DNA from: a virus
IMG/VR virus record: IMGVR_UViG_3300028041_000004
Span: 1-32,747 of that record
Length of the DNA stretch: 32,747 bases
Direction: 5' to 3' (one strand)
The position numbers and the translations under genes are program-made. Below the pieces are notes generated by a model. It did no database searches and was not told the origin of the DNA. It saw only the letters and a list, made by a program, of their open reading frames with translations. Shown here one piece after another: positions 1 to 8,278 of the stretch (positions are counted from its first letter, which is position 1; every line of letters begins with the position of its first letter).

Positions 1-387
1 CGTATCGGCCGGCGCCTGGAGGCGTTGCACAGCGTGGCGTTTGATCGGGTGGTGTCGGATGAGGTGAAGGTGGCGGCGTCTCGGGAGGGCTGGTCGCTGG
101 ATGGTGTTGGCGATCAGAAGGCTCGCGAGGTGTGGGCGGTGTTGGCTCCGGTGGTGCGTCATGCTGCGGTTCAGTTCGAGGCGGCGGTGCGGGCGGCGGA
201 GCGTGTCTTGTCGGCGGGGGATGGGGCGGATTCGTCGTTGCGGGGGACACTCCTCGGGTCCGAGGAGGGCGAGTCGGCGTCGGAGGAGCTTGAGCGGTTG
301 CGGGAGCGTCAGGCGCGGCGGATTGCTCGGGGCGAGTTCGATCCGGGTCGTTCGGAGCCTCAGCCGAAGGTTGGGAGGCGAGGGTGA
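1..387 (+). CDS. Hypothetical protein, 5' end cut by window
   Basis: The frame is open from the first base, so the true start probably lies outside the window; an internal TTG at 25 would give 120 aa. The visible part is alpha-helical, rich in Ala, Arg and Glu, and ends in a charged tail. No recognised domain or catalytic motif is visible. The stop overlaps the GTG of the next gene in a GTGA, which suggests translational coupling. Position just before the terminase genes fits an accessory or DNA-packaging-associated phage protein, but that is position only. Confidence 0.6.
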   Translation, partial: RIGRRLEALHSVAFDRVVSDEVKVAASREGWSLDGVGDQKAREVWAVLAPVVRHAAVQFEAAVRAAERVLSAGDGADSSLRGTLLGSEEGESASEELERLRERQARRIARGEFDPGRSEPQPKVGRRG

Positions 388-803
388 TTATCGATAGATC
401 CGCTCAGGTTCGGCCGGGATTGTTGCGCCGGGTGTTGCTGGCAGCGATGGAGGGGGCGCTGCACGTTGCTGAGCACCCGTGGCGCTACTCGCCCCGTTGG
501 CAAGCGCGACGGTTGCGGGGCTGGTGGACCGCCCCATTCCGCACGCGGGTCGACTTCTACGAGCACACGCGCATCGAGCACAGGGTCTTCCCGTACAAGC
601 TCAGGGTGAGCGTGGTGGAGTCGGCGCAGGAGCGGATTGACCGCGGTGGATTGGTGCGCTTTCCGGCTGGCACTTTCCACCTGACCTCGCCGCTCATGGT
701 CACGCGGCCCCACACGACGATTCAGGACGCCCACCTCGCTGTGCATGGAGCGCACGCGATCGAAGTGCCGCACGCTTCCGGCGAGGAGGTCGACCGTGGA
801 TAG
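384..803 (+). CDS. Short protein ending in a beta-helix-like segment
   Basis: A 139-aa protein starting at a GTG that overlaps the previous stop. Residues 1-60 are basic and rich in Trp and Arg. Residues 86-130 resemble the opening turn of a pectate-lyase-like right-handed beta-helix: a RGGLVRFPAGTFHL segment, then alternating hydrophobic strands. Families with this fold normally continue for several hundred residues, but this protein stops almost at once. It may be a truncated tailspike or depolymerase relic, or a small unrelated beta protein. The 3' end overlaps the next gene by 8 nt. Confidence 0.6.
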   Translation: MIIDRSAQVRPGLLRRVLLAAMEGALHVAEHPWRYSPRWQARRLRGWWTAPFRTRVDFYEHTRIEHRVFPYKLRVSVVESAQERIDRGGLVRFPAGTFHLTSPLMVTRPHTTIQDAHLAVHGAHAIEVPHASGEEVDRG

Positions 804-963
804 GTCGGGAAGCGAGCGGGAACCGTACTGCCCGCTGTGCGACTACGACCGTCACATCTGCCCTGGTTGCGGCGTCGGTGTCGACCATGGACAGGTGGCG
901 TGCAAGCGCCCGCCCTGCGTATCGGCAGAGCCACAATCCGGCGAACCTCGTGAGGCGCCGTGA
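796..963 (+). CDS. Small zinc-ribbon protein
   Basis: A 55-aa protein. The GTG at 796 is preferred over an in-frame ATG at 745 because a strong Shine-Dalgarno (GAGGAGG, 783-789) precedes it. Six cysteines in a CPLC ... CPGC ... C ... C pattern (residues 10-40) suggest one or two bound zinc ions. The tail is Pro/Glu/Ser-rich. It overlaps both neighbours and so belongs to the same operon. Function unknown; nucleic-acid binding is a guess from the fold type. Confidence 0.6.
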   Translation: MDRSGSEREPYCPLCDYDRHICPGCGVGVDHGQVACKRPPCVSAEPQSGEPREAP

Positions 964-1190
964 TCGGCTGGTGCGTCCACTGCGACACCCGCAGGTCGGT
1001 GCGCCGGTCGGGCCTCTGTGACGCGTGCAACGCGTACCTCGCGAAGTACGGCCGGCTCCCATCGGCGCGCGTTCTGCGTCGTCGCCTCGAGCGTGACGAG
1101 GAGCGCCGCCTGGCGAGGGTGCTTGACAGACGCTGGTGGCCTGTGTGTAACTCTTCTCAGGCTGGGATTCGTGTGGGTGGGGATCGGTAG
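960..1190 (+). CDS. CxxC zinc-finger protein
   Basis: A 76-aa protein starting at a GTG within a GTGA overlap. The N-terminus carries WCVHC (residues 4-8) and, after a basic linker, LCDAC with an adjacent AYLAKYGRLPS helix. This pairing of two CxxC knuckles with a following helix is seen in HNH-associated zinc fingers and small actinophage DNA-binding proteins. No HNH catalytic histidines are visible, so it is not called an endonuclease. The C-terminal half is highly basic. It lies immediately before the terminase small subunit and could contact DNA during packaging (inference). Confidence 0.6.
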   Translation: MIGWCVHCDTRRSVRRSGLCDACNAYLAKYGRLPSARVLRRRLERDEERRLARVLDRRWWPVCNSSQAGIRVGGDR

Positions 1191-1200
1191 GTGGTCGAAG

Positions 1201-1665
1201 ATGCCTGGTCCCACTCCGAAGCGTTCCGATCAACGCCGCCGCGCGAACAAGCCTGAGGTGCCGATCGACCGGGTGGCTGCCGCCGCCAAGGTGTCGATCC
1301 CGGCAGCGTCGAAGGACTGGCATCCGGCCGCGAAGCGTTGGTACCAGTCGCTTCGCCGTAGCGGTCAGGCGGCCTTCTACGAGGAGTCGGACTGGGCGAC
1401 GGCGTGGGTTGTCGCCGAGTCGATGAGCCGAGAGTTGAACCCGCAGCCGATCGTGTCGAAGGACGGAGACGTGGTGATGGTCGAGCAGCCGCCGAAAGGC
1501 GCGTCGCTCGCCGCCTGGCTGAAGGCGATGACCGCGCTGATGGTCACCGAGGGCGACCGGCGCCGCCTGCGTCTCGAGTTGGTGCGCCAGGGCGCGGAGG
1601 AGGCGAGCGACGATGTCGTCACCGAGCTCCGTGTTGTCGCCGAGCGCCTCCAGAAGTCCAGCTAG
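1201..1665 (+). CDS. terS: Terminase small subunit
   Basis: A 154-aa protein directly before terL and overlapping it, as is normal for small subunits that recognise phage DNA and load the large subunit. The ATG at 1201 follows a GGTAGGTGG stretch; earlier in-frame starts (from 1018) would run through the zinc-finger gene and are rejected. The sequence opens with MPGPTPKRSDQRRRAN, a basic N-terminus seen in many actinophage TerS proteins, then has helical segments with conserved-looking Trp (WHPAAKRWYQSL, about 41-52). Assignment rests on position, length and this N-terminus. Confidence 0.8.
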   Translation: MPGPTPKRSDQRRRANKPEVPIDRVAAAAKVSIPAASKDWHPAAKRWYQSLRRSGQAAFYEESDWATAWVVAESMSRELNPQPIVSKDGDVVMVEQPPKGASLAAWLKAMTALMVTEGDRRRLRLELVRQGAEEASDDVVTELRVVAERLQKSS

Positions 1666-3268
1666 CCGCCTCGACACACTCCCGACTGTCGTTCCGACTC
1701 TCACGCTCGGCTGGGAGGCCGCAGCGTGGGCGCACCGCTGGCTGCGTCAGCCGAACGGGCCGAACGCCGGCCAACCGTTCCGGCTCACCGACCGCCAACT
1801 GCTCTTTCTCCTGCACTGGTACGCCGTCGACGAGGACGGCCGTTGGCTCTACTCGCATGGCGTGCGCCGCCTGGCGAAAGGCTCTGGTAAGTCGCCGTTC
1901 GCCGCAGCGTTGGCGTTGATCGAGTTCTGCGCCCCGGTACGCCTCGAGCGGTTCGACGATCGGCAGCTCGGCGGCTGTCGAGGCAAGCCGGTGGCGATGC
2001 CGCTGGTGCAGATCGCGGCGACGGCGGAGTCGCAGACGGCGAACACGATGCGCATGGTCCGCGCGTTCGCTCCGAAGGGTTCGCCGGTCGTCGAGGAGCA
2101 CGGCCTCGACCCGGGGAAGACCCGCTACTACAAGCTGCCCGAGGGGACGCTCGAGATCATCACGTCGTCGGCGACCGCAGCGGAGGGTGCGGAGGCGAGC
2201 TTCACGATCGGCGACGAGACCGAGCATTGGAAGCCGGCGAACGGTGGCGTCGAACTTGCTGCGGTGCTGCAGGACAACCTCGCGAAGTCGGGGTCGAGGA
2301 TGTTGGAGACCTCGAACGCGTGGGTGCCGGGCGCCGACACGGTCGCCGAGGGCACGTGGGATGCGTGGGTCGCCCAGGAGGAGGGCCGCACCCGCGGGAA
2401 GACTCGCATCCTCTACGACGCTCGCATAGCGCCACCCGAGACGGACATGGCGAACCCCGAGTCGCTTCGCGCTGCGCTCGAGTGGGTGTACGAGGACTGC
2501 TCATGGCAGGACGTGCATCCGATCATGGAGCGCATCTGGCGGCCCGACGCTCGGCCTGACGACTCGAAACGCAAGTACCTGAACTGGCCGACCGTCGCCG
2601 ACGACGCGTGGATCACACCCCAAGAGTGGGCGGCCCTCGCCGACGGCTCGCGAAAGGTCACTGCCGCCGACGAGATCGCCGTGTTCTTCGACGGGTCGAA
2701 GTCGCGGGACGCTACGGCCCTCGTCGGCTGCCGCCTCTCTGACGGCCATGTGTTCGTCATCGACGTGTGGGAGCCGGACACGGCGCACGACACCGACAGC
2801 GTCGTTCCTGTCGAGCTTGTGGATCTGCGGGTGGCGGAGCTGGCGTCGGGCAGGTTCGGCCGGGTGGTCGGGTTCTTCGGTGACGTTCAGGAGTGGGAGT
2901 CGTTCGTCAAGATCGAGTGGCCGAAGCGGTTTCCCGACTTGCGGGTTCAGGCGGTGCCGAACGGCAAGGATCCGCAGTCGGTTGCGTGGGATATGCGGTC
3001 GCACACGATGGAGTTCACTCGCGCGGTCGAACTGGTCGAGGCGGAGATCCGCGACGGCTTGTTCACTCACGACGACCATCCGGTGCTCGCCAGGCATGTG
3101 GCGAACGCTCGCCGGCGGCCGAACCGCTACGGCGTGTCGGTCGGCAAGGAGACGCCGAGTTCGCCGAGGAAGATCGACGCTGCTGTGTGCATGGTCGGCG
3201 CGCGCATGGTCCGCCGGCTGGCGCTGGCCGCCGAGCCGCGCCGAAAGCGGAGCGGCACCGTCTGGTAG
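1613..3268 (+). CDS. terL: Terminase large subunit (ATPase and nuclease)
   Basis: A 551-aa packaging motor. It hydrolyses ATP to push DNA into the prohead and cuts the concatemer. The N-terminal ATPase shows a Walker A-like AKGSGKS (residues 88-94) and Walker B FTIGDE (197-202). The C-terminal RNase H-like nuclease has acidic residues D360 and D366 in FFDGSKSRD and D522 in KIDAA, matching the usual metal-binding set. The ATG at 1613 has a GGAGGAGG ribosome site just upstream and lies inside the end of terS (53-nt overlap), indicating coupled translation. Full length, no visible defects. Confidence 0.95.
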   Translation: MSSPSSVLSPSASRSPASRLDTLPTVVPTLTLGWEAAAWAHRWLRQPNGPNAGQPFRLTDRQLLFLLHWYAVDEDGRWLYSHGVRRLAKGSGKSPFAAALALIEFCAPVRLERFDDRQLGGCRGKPVAMPLVQIAATAESQTANTMRMVRAFAPKGSPVVEEHGLDPGKTRYYKLPEGTLEIITSSATAAEGAEASFTIGDETEHWKPANGGVELAAVLQDNLAKSGSRMLETSNAWVPGADTVAEGTWDAWVAQEEGRTRGKTRILYDARIAPPETDMANPESLRAALEWVYEDCSWQDVHPIMERIWRPDARPDDSKRKYLNWPTVADDAWITPQEWAALADGSRKVTAADEIAVFFDGSKSRDATALVGCRLSDGHVFVIDVWEPDTAHDTDSVVPVELVDLRVAELASGRFGRVVGFFGDVQEWESFVKIEWPKRFPDLRVQAVPNGKDPQSVAWDMRSHTMEFTRAVELVEAEIRDGLFTHDDHPVLARHVANARRRPNRYGVSVGKETPSSPRKIDAAVCMVGARMVRRLALAAEPRRKRSGTVW

Positions 3269-3288
3269 CTGCGAGGAGGTGAGGTCGG

Positions 3289-4650
3289 ATGGCTCTGTCC
3301 CGTGAAGCCGCAGTCGAGGTCGTCAAGGGCAGGCTGTGGCCTCTCCTCGTCGCCGAACGCGAACGCGTAGCCCGGATCGATCGGTGGATGCGGTGGGATC
3401 ACGACGACCCGCACCGCCCGCGGCACGCGACGCAGGAGTACCGCGACCTCGCGAAGCGTGCGCAGGCACCGTGGGGGCGTCGCGTTGTCACCGCCGTCAC
3501 CGACCAGCTGTACGTCGAGGGCTACCGGCCGGCTGCGGCGTCGGACAACGCCGAGTCGTGGGCGTACTGGCAGGCGAACGGGCTCGACGCCCGGCAGATC
3601 GCCATTCACGAGGCTGCGGTCGGCTACGGCCTCGCCTACAACGTCGTGCTGCCCGGCAAGTCGTGGTTGGGCGACCGGATGCCCGTCATTCGCGGGCTCG
3701 ACCCGTCGCAGATGGTCGCCGTGTACGCCGACCCGGCGTGGGACGACTGGCCCGAGTACGCGCTGCGCGCCGAAGGATCCCGCGTGGGTGGCTGGCGGCT
3801 CCGTCTCTACGACGACGAGCTCGTCCACCAGCTGATCCTCTCCTCGTCGGGCGACCGCCTCGAGTACCGCACCGCACAGGCGCACGGCCAGGGTGTGTGT
3901 CCGGTGGTGCGGTTCACGAACCACCTCGATCTGCGAGGCCGCGCGGACGGCGACGTCGACCCGATCATCCCGGTGCTCGGCCGGATCGATCAGACCGTGT
4001 TCGACCGTCTCGTCGTGCAGCGATTCGCGTCGTGGAAGGTGCGCTACATCGCCGGCATGGCGAAACCAGAGTCCGCCGACGATGCCGCCGCCGAGCGGTT
4101 GCGGCTGAAGGTCGAGGATCTCCTCGTCGCCGAGGACCACGACACGAAGTTCGGGACGCTCGAGGAGACGCAGCTCGCTCCGTTCATCGAAGCCCACGAC
4201 GCCGACGTGCGCGCGCTCGCCGCGCTGTCACAGTCGCCGGCGCACGAGCTGGTCGGCACGATGGCGAACCTGTCAGCCGAGGCGCTCGCGGCCGCCGAGG
4301 CGTCGCTCACTCGTCGGGTGACGCGGGTGAAGCATCCGCTGGGTGAGGCGTGGGAGCAGACGCTGCGCCTCGCGGCGAAGGTGATGGGCGACAACGACGC
4401 AGCGAAAGACATCGCGTCGGAGGTGACGTGGCGCGACATGGAGTCTCGGTCGCTCGCTCAGGCAGCGGACGCGCTCGGGAAGCTCGCAACCATGCTTGGC
4501 GTGCCCGTCGAAGTGCTGTGGGAGAAGATCCCCGGCTGGACGCAGCAGGACGTCGAGCGGGCGAAGACGATCGCCGCCGAGGGCGGCGGCCTCGACGCGC
4601 TGCTCCGAGAACTCGCCGACGGGCAGACATCTCCCGAACTGGTCGGGTGA
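3289..4650 (+). CDS. Portal protein
   Basis: A 453-aa protein after terL with a strong ribosome site (GAGGAGGTGAGG) before its ATG. Portals form the dodecameric ring through which DNA enters and leaves the head. The N-terminal region with RVVTAVTDQLYVEGYRP, the long central alpha/beta part and the C-terminal helical region (LAALSQSPAHELVG, then SAEALAAAEASLTRRV) fit the SPP1 gp6-like portal family seen in many actinophages. Length and the terL-portal-MuF order agree. Confidence 0.9.
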   Translation: MALSREAAVEVVKGRLWPLLVAERERVARIDRWMRWDHDDPHRPRHATQEYRDLAKRAQAPWGRRVVTAVTDQLYVEGYRPAAASDNAESWAYWQANGLDARQIAIHEAAVGYGLAYNVVLPGKSWLGDRMPVIRGLDPSQMVAVYADPAWDDWPEYALRAEGSRVGGWRLRLYDDELVHQLILSSSGDRLEYRTAQAHGQGVCPVVRFTNHLDLRGRADGDVDPIIPVLGRIDQTVFDRLVVQRFASWKVRYIAGMAKPESADDAAAERLRLKVEDLLVAEDHDTKFGTLEETQLAPFIEAHDADVRALAALSQSPAHELVGTMANLSAEALAAAEASLTRRVTRVKHPLGEAWEQTLRLAAKVMGDNDAAKDIASEVTWRDMESRSLAQAADALGKLATMLGVPVEVLWEKIPGWTQQDVERAKTIAAEGGGLDALLRELADGQTSPELVG

Positions 4651-4653
4651 CGC

Positions 4654-5418
4654 GTGGCGGCCACCGTTGAGGCTCGGCGGCTCACCGAGGCGCATCGGCT
4701 GGCGCAAGCCCGGCTGGGCGTCGCGACCGCCCGCCAGATCCTCACCGTGTGGCCGCTCCTCAACGTCGACGACCTGGACCGCACGTTCGACCGCTGGCTC
4801 CTCGTCGCCATGCGCCTCGTCCAAGCACAACGACGTGCGTCGGCGTCGCTAGCCGCCGGCTACCTCACCGCGTTCCGCACCCTCGAGCTCGGCGTCACCG
4901 AACCCACCACCCCAACCCTCGCCGACACCATCGACGAGAAACGCCTCACAGCGTCTCTGCTCTCCGCCGGGCCGGCCGTCGTGAAACTGTCCATCGCACG
5001 CGGCCTCACGCCCGCGAAAGCATCCGAAGCCGGGCGTGTCGCGAGTGCCCGTTCGGCGTTGCGCCACACCCTCAACGGTGGCCGCGAAACGATCGTCGCC
5101 ACCGTCGAATCCGACCGCAGCGCGCTCGGCTGGGCGCGGGCAACCTCCGGCGCCGCCTGCGCGTTCTGTCTCATGCTTGCCAGCCGCGGTCCCGTCTACA
5201 AGGGCGCGAAGACCGCAGAGTTCCACGCCCACGACTCGTGCTCGTGCACCGTCGAGCCGGTCTACCGGCGTGACGCCGACTGGCCGCCAGGCGCCCGCGA
5301 GGCACGGCAGGTGTGGAACGAAGTTCAACGCGAAGCCCGCGAACACGGCGACCTCAAGCGAGGCACCGAGAACGACGCGCTCAACGCGTTCCGCCGCGCG
5401 CTAGCCGCCCGGCGATAG
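4654..5418 (+). CDS. MuF-like minor head protein
   Basis: A 254-aa protein starting at a GTG 3 nt after the portal stop. The C-terminal region carries a Cys/His set typical of MuF-type proteins of actinophages: CAFC (C169, C172), then HAHDSCSC (H191, H193, C196, C198), likely a metal site. The N-terminal half is helical. MuF proteins sit in small copy number in the head next to the portal and may act in assembly or be injected; some carry toxin or protease domains, but none is visible here. The gene is followed by a hairpin before the scaffold gene. Confidence 0.85.
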   Translation: MAATVEARRLTEAHRLAQARLGVATARQILTVWPLLNVDDLDRTFDRWLLVAMRLVQAQRRASASLAAGYLTAFRTLELGVTEPTTPTLADTIDEKRLTASLLSAGPAVVKLSIARGLTPAKASEAGRVASARSALRHTLNGGRETIVATVESDRSALGWARATSGAACAFCLMLASRGPVYKGAKTAEFHAHDSCSCTVEPVYRRDADWPPGAREARQVWNEVQREAREHGDLKRGTENDALNAFRRALAARR

Positions 5419-5421
5419 ATC

Positions 5422-5440
5422 CCGCACCGCGACGGTGCGG
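5422..5440 (+). promoter_or_regulatory. 8-bp hairpin between MuF and scaffold genes
   Basis: CCGCACCG and CGGTGCGG are perfect inverted repeats separated by CGA, just after the MuF stop and 15 nt before the scaffold ribosome site (GAGGAG, 5451-5456). There is no T-run, so it is not a classical intrinsic terminator. It could be a processing or mRNA-stabilising structure that raises scaffold and capsid expression relative to upstream genes (inference). Confidence 0.55.
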
Positions 5441-5465
5441 CGACCACAGAGAGGAGCCACCCGCG

Positions 5466-5942
5466 ATGGGTGACGACCCCAAGAAGGAACCCGCCGACGC
5501 GAAACCCGACGACACGTTGGGCGACGCCGGCAAGAAAGCTCTCGAGGCCGAACGCAAAGCCCGGCGCGAAGCCGAGCAGCGCGCGAAGGACTTCGAGGAC
5601 CGCCTCAAGCAGATCGAGGACAAAGACAAGTCCGAGGTCGAGAAGCTCACCGCGAAGGTGGCCGAGGCAGAGAAGCGGGCAGCCGACGCCGAGGCGAAGG
5701 CACTCCGCTACGAGGTGGCAGCCGAGAAGGGCGTGAAGGCCCGCTGGCTGTCCGGCTCGACTCGCGAGGAGCTCGAAGCCGCAGCAGACGAGTACCTCGC
5801 CGACCATCCCACAGCGGACGGCGGCGAGAAGAAGCCGACGCCATCCAAGCCCGCAGAGGACTTGAAGGGCGGAGGCGACCCCACGACGGAACCCGACGTC
5901 GATCTCCACAAGGTCGTCGCCGAGATCCCTCGCGGGTTCTGA
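5466..5942 (+). CDS. Scaffolding protein
   Basis: A 158-aa protein with ATG at 5466 after a GAGGAG ribosome site; earlier in-frame starts would overlap the MuF gene extensively. The sequence is almost wholly charged: residues 20-85 form a predicted coiled coil rich in Lys, Glu and Ala, followed by an acidic hinge and a Pro/Gly/Asp-rich tail. This composition and the place directly before the capsid gene are typical of scaffolds, which shape the prohead and are then lost. No protease motif is visible, so release without cleavage or use of a protease elsewhere is possible. Confidence 0.85.
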   Translation: MGDDPKKEPADAKPDDTLGDAGKKALEAERKARREAEQRAKDFEDRLKQIEDKDKSEVEKLTAKVAEAEKRAADAEAKALRYEVAAEKGVKARWLSGSTREELEAAADEYLADHPTADGGEKKPTPSKPAEDLKGGGDPTTEPDVDLHKVVAEIPRGF

Positions 5943-5991
5943 ATTCACCGCTCGGCACCTGCCACGGAGCCGCCGCGGTCCCTCTTCCTGA

Positions 5992-6009
5992 CAGAAAGCA
6001 GGTGTCCCC
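5992..6009 (+). promoter_or_regulatory. Leader motif before major capsid gene
   Basis: The 12-nt sequence CAGAAAGCAGGT (5992-6003) lies 6 nt before the capsid GTG. The identical 12-mer occurs before the major tail protein gene (10706-10717). It contains a partial Shine-Dalgarno (AGGT) and an A-rich stretch unusual for this G+C-rich sequence. It is probably a ribosome-loading leader for highly expressed genes. Confidence 0.6.
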
Positions 6010-6930
6010 GTGGCAAACGAAACTCTGAAGGCCGAGCGCATCGTCGAAGCGGCCGTCCTCCTCCTCCAGCGCGAGATCGTGCTGCCCCGCCTCGTGTGGC
6101 GTCAGGCAGACGCCGACTTCGTCGGCGCGAAGGACGACACCATCACCCTTCGGGTGCCGGCCGTCCTCGACGCTCGCACCCGCACGATGCGGTCCGACGA
6201 CGCTCTCGTCGCCGACGAGTTCGCCGAGACCGCTGTCCCGGTGAAGCTCGACACCCACGTCTACAGCCTCCTGAAGGTGCGTGACGAGGAACTCACCCTC
6301 GACATCCGCGACTTCGCTCGCCAGGTGCTCGCCCCGCAGATCCGTGCGGTGGCCGAGGGCATGGAGGACGCTGTCGCATCCGCTCTTGCTTCCGCGACAG
6401 CTGAGGCGGATCCGGTGACGTTCGTCGAGGGGAGCGACGAGCCGTTCGACGTGCTCGTCGACGCTCGCCGGGCGCTCAACCTCCTGAACGTGCCGATGGA
6501 GGGCCGCGTGCTCCTCGTCGGCGCGAACGTCGAGGCGGCGATCCTCAAGAGCGACCACTTCAACCGGGTCGACCAGGCCGGCACCGACTCGGCTCTCCGC
6601 GAGGCAACCCTCGCCCGGGCTGCCGGGTTCACGATCGTCACGTCGAACGCGATCGACCCCGACGCTGCGTGGGCGTTCCACCGCACCGCCATCGCCATGG
6701 GCATCGTCGCCCCCGCCCTTCCCGACGGTGCGCCGTCGAAGGCGCGGGTCGCGCTTGAGGGCCTCGCGATGCGCTACCTGCGGGACTACGCCCCCGAGAA
6801 CTCGACCGGCCCGGTCGACCGCACCCTCGTCGACAGCTTCGTCGGCGCTGCCAGCGTCGAAGACGGCGACTCCGGTTCGGAGACGAACAAGCGGATCGTC
6901 GAGATCGATTTCACCGGCGCGGGCAGCTAA
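6010..6930 (+). CDS. Major capsid protein
   Basis: A 306-aa protein following the scaffold. It has the features of a P22-coat-like HK97-fold capsid protein of actinophages: an N-terminal helix (residues 5-25) then LPRLVWRQADADFVGAKDDT, a beta-rich E-loop region (about 50-75), a long spine-type helix (AEGMEDAVASALASATAEAD, about 115-135) and a P-domain segment (GRVLLVGANVEAAIL). The GTG start has the CAGAAAGCAGGT leader 6 nt upstream. The C-terminus is acidic and Ser/Gly-rich. The two glycosyltransferase genes directly downstream make this protein a possible glycosylation substrate (inference). Confidence 0.88.
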   Translation: MANETLKAERIVEAAVLLLQREIVLPRLVWRQADADFVGAKDDTITLRVPAVLDARTRTMRSDDALVADEFAETAVPVKLDTHVYSLLKVRDEELTLDIRDFARQVLAPQIRAVAEGMEDAVASALASATAEADPVTFVEGSDEPFDVLVDARRALNLLNVPMEGRVLLVGANVEAAILKSDHFNRVDQAGTDSALREATLARAAGFTIVTSNAIDPDAAWAFHRTAIAMGIVAPALPDGAPSKARVALEGLAMRYLRDYAPENSTGPVDRTLVDSFVGAASVEDGDSGSETNKRIVEIDFTGAGS

Positions 6931-6937
6931 CGCACCG

Positions 6938-8278
6938 ATGGCGGGGGACGAGAACGGCAACCCACAGCGGACCGTTGTTCTCGTTCCCCGCCGTGCCGGT
7001 CTCGCCGACCGCGACCGCCTGTGGGAGTTCGCCCGCAGCTGGTGGGCGAACGATTTCCCCGACTGGGCGATCGTCGAGGGCCACCACGAGATCGGACCGT
7101 TCAACCGGTCGAAGGCGCTCAACGACGCAGCCCGTTCCGCCGGCGACTGGGATGTGGCCGTTCTCATCGACGCCGATGTGCTCGCCCACCGAGACACCGT
7201 CCGCACCGCCGTCGACGTCGCGGCGGCCACCAATCGCATGGTCCTCGCCTACCACGAGAGGATCCACCTCTCGCAGCGGGGCACCGAGCGGGTGCTCGCC
7301 GGGTTCGACGGCAACTGGAAGCAGTCGGGCATGGTGCATCGGGTCTTCCTCGACTCGTGCTCGAGCGCCGTCGTCGTCTCCCGAAAGCTGTGGGACGACG
7401 TCGGTGGGTTCGACGAGAAGTTCTCCGGGTGGGGGTGGGAGGACGTCGCGTTCCGCATCGCGTGCGAGACGATCTCGGGTCATCCGATGGTGCAGCTCGC
7501 CGCCCCGCTGTTCCACCTGCACCATCGGGTGAGTAGCGAGAACAACACCCGCGAAGCCACCTACCAGGCGAACAAGGCGCGCGGCGACCGATACCGCGCC
7601 GCCCACTGGGACGTCGGTGCTGTCCGCCAACTCATTGACGAACCCGACCCCGTTGAGGTGCCGGTGGTCGGCCCGACCCGCATCCCCAGGATCCTGCACC
7701 GCACCGTCCCCGAAACGACCACCCCTCAAGTCGAGGCGTGGTGGGACCACTTTCGGATGCTCCACCCGGGTTGGGATCTCCGCACCTACCGTGATCCGCT
7801 CGACCCGGCCAACTGGCCGGAGACCGGCGACCTGTGGGAGCTGTGCCAGTCCGGCGCGCAGCGCGCCGGCCTGATCCGCCTGGAAGCCTTGTGGCGGTGG
7901 GGTGGCGTGTACGTCGACAGCGACGTCGAGCCATACCGCTCGCTCGAACCGTTGCTGCATCTGCCGGCGTTCGCCGCGTGGGAGGACGCCAAGGTCGTCC
8001 CTGACGCGGTGCTCGCCAGCGAACCCGGCCATCCCGCGTTCCGGCTCATGCTCGACCGGGCCCGTGCGTCGATCACCGCCGGTGCAAAGGCATGGGAGTC
8101 CGGTCCGGGCGTCACCACAGCGGTGCTTCCCGGCCGTCACGACGTGCTGTTGTTGCCGCCCGGCTCGTTCTTCCCGTACCACTACTCGGAGAAGCAGCGG
8201 CGCAGAGAGGACCACTTCACCGCTCAGCCGTGGGCGTTCGCCGCCCACCACTGGCACCACAGCTGGAAGGGCAAATGA
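6938..8278 (+). CDS. Two-domain glycosyltransferase
   Basis: A 446-aa protein starting at an ATG 8 nt after the capsid stop. It joins two GT-A-type modules. Residues 10-200 resemble galactosyltransferase-type GT2/GT27 domains: a DxD in LIDADV (D78, D80) and the C-terminal signature FDEKFSGWGWED (158-169). Residues 245-446 resemble the GT32 DxD sugar-transferase family (OCH1-like): IPRILHRTVP (249-258) and WGGVYVDSDVEP (321-332) with D327 and D329. Both domains keep their metal-binding acids, so both may be active, possibly adding two sugars in sequence. It overlaps the next transferase gene by 4 nt. Likely acts on capsid or tail proteins, or on a host surface glycan. Confidence 0.85.
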   Translation: MAGDENGNPQRTVVLVPRRAGLADRDRLWEFARSWWANDFPDWAIVEGHHEIGPFNRSKALNDAARSAGDWDVAVLIDADVLAHRDTVRTAVDVAAATNRMVLAYHERIHLSQRGTERVLAGFDGNWKQSGMVHRVFLDSCSSAVVVSRKLWDDVGGFDEKFSGWGWEDVAFRIACETISGHPMVQLAAPLFHLHHRVSSENNTREATYQANKARGDRYRAAHWDVGAVRQLIDEPDPVEVPVVGPTRIPRILHRTVPETTTPQVEAWWDHFRMLHPGWDLRTYRDPLDPANWPETGDLWELCQSGAQRAGLIRLEALWRWGGVYVDSDVEPYRSLEPLLHLPAFAAWEDAKVVPDAVLASEPGHPAFRLMLDRARASITAGAKAWESGPGVTTAVLPGRHDVLLLPPGSFFPYHYSEKQRRREDHFTAQPWAFAAHHWHHSWKGK

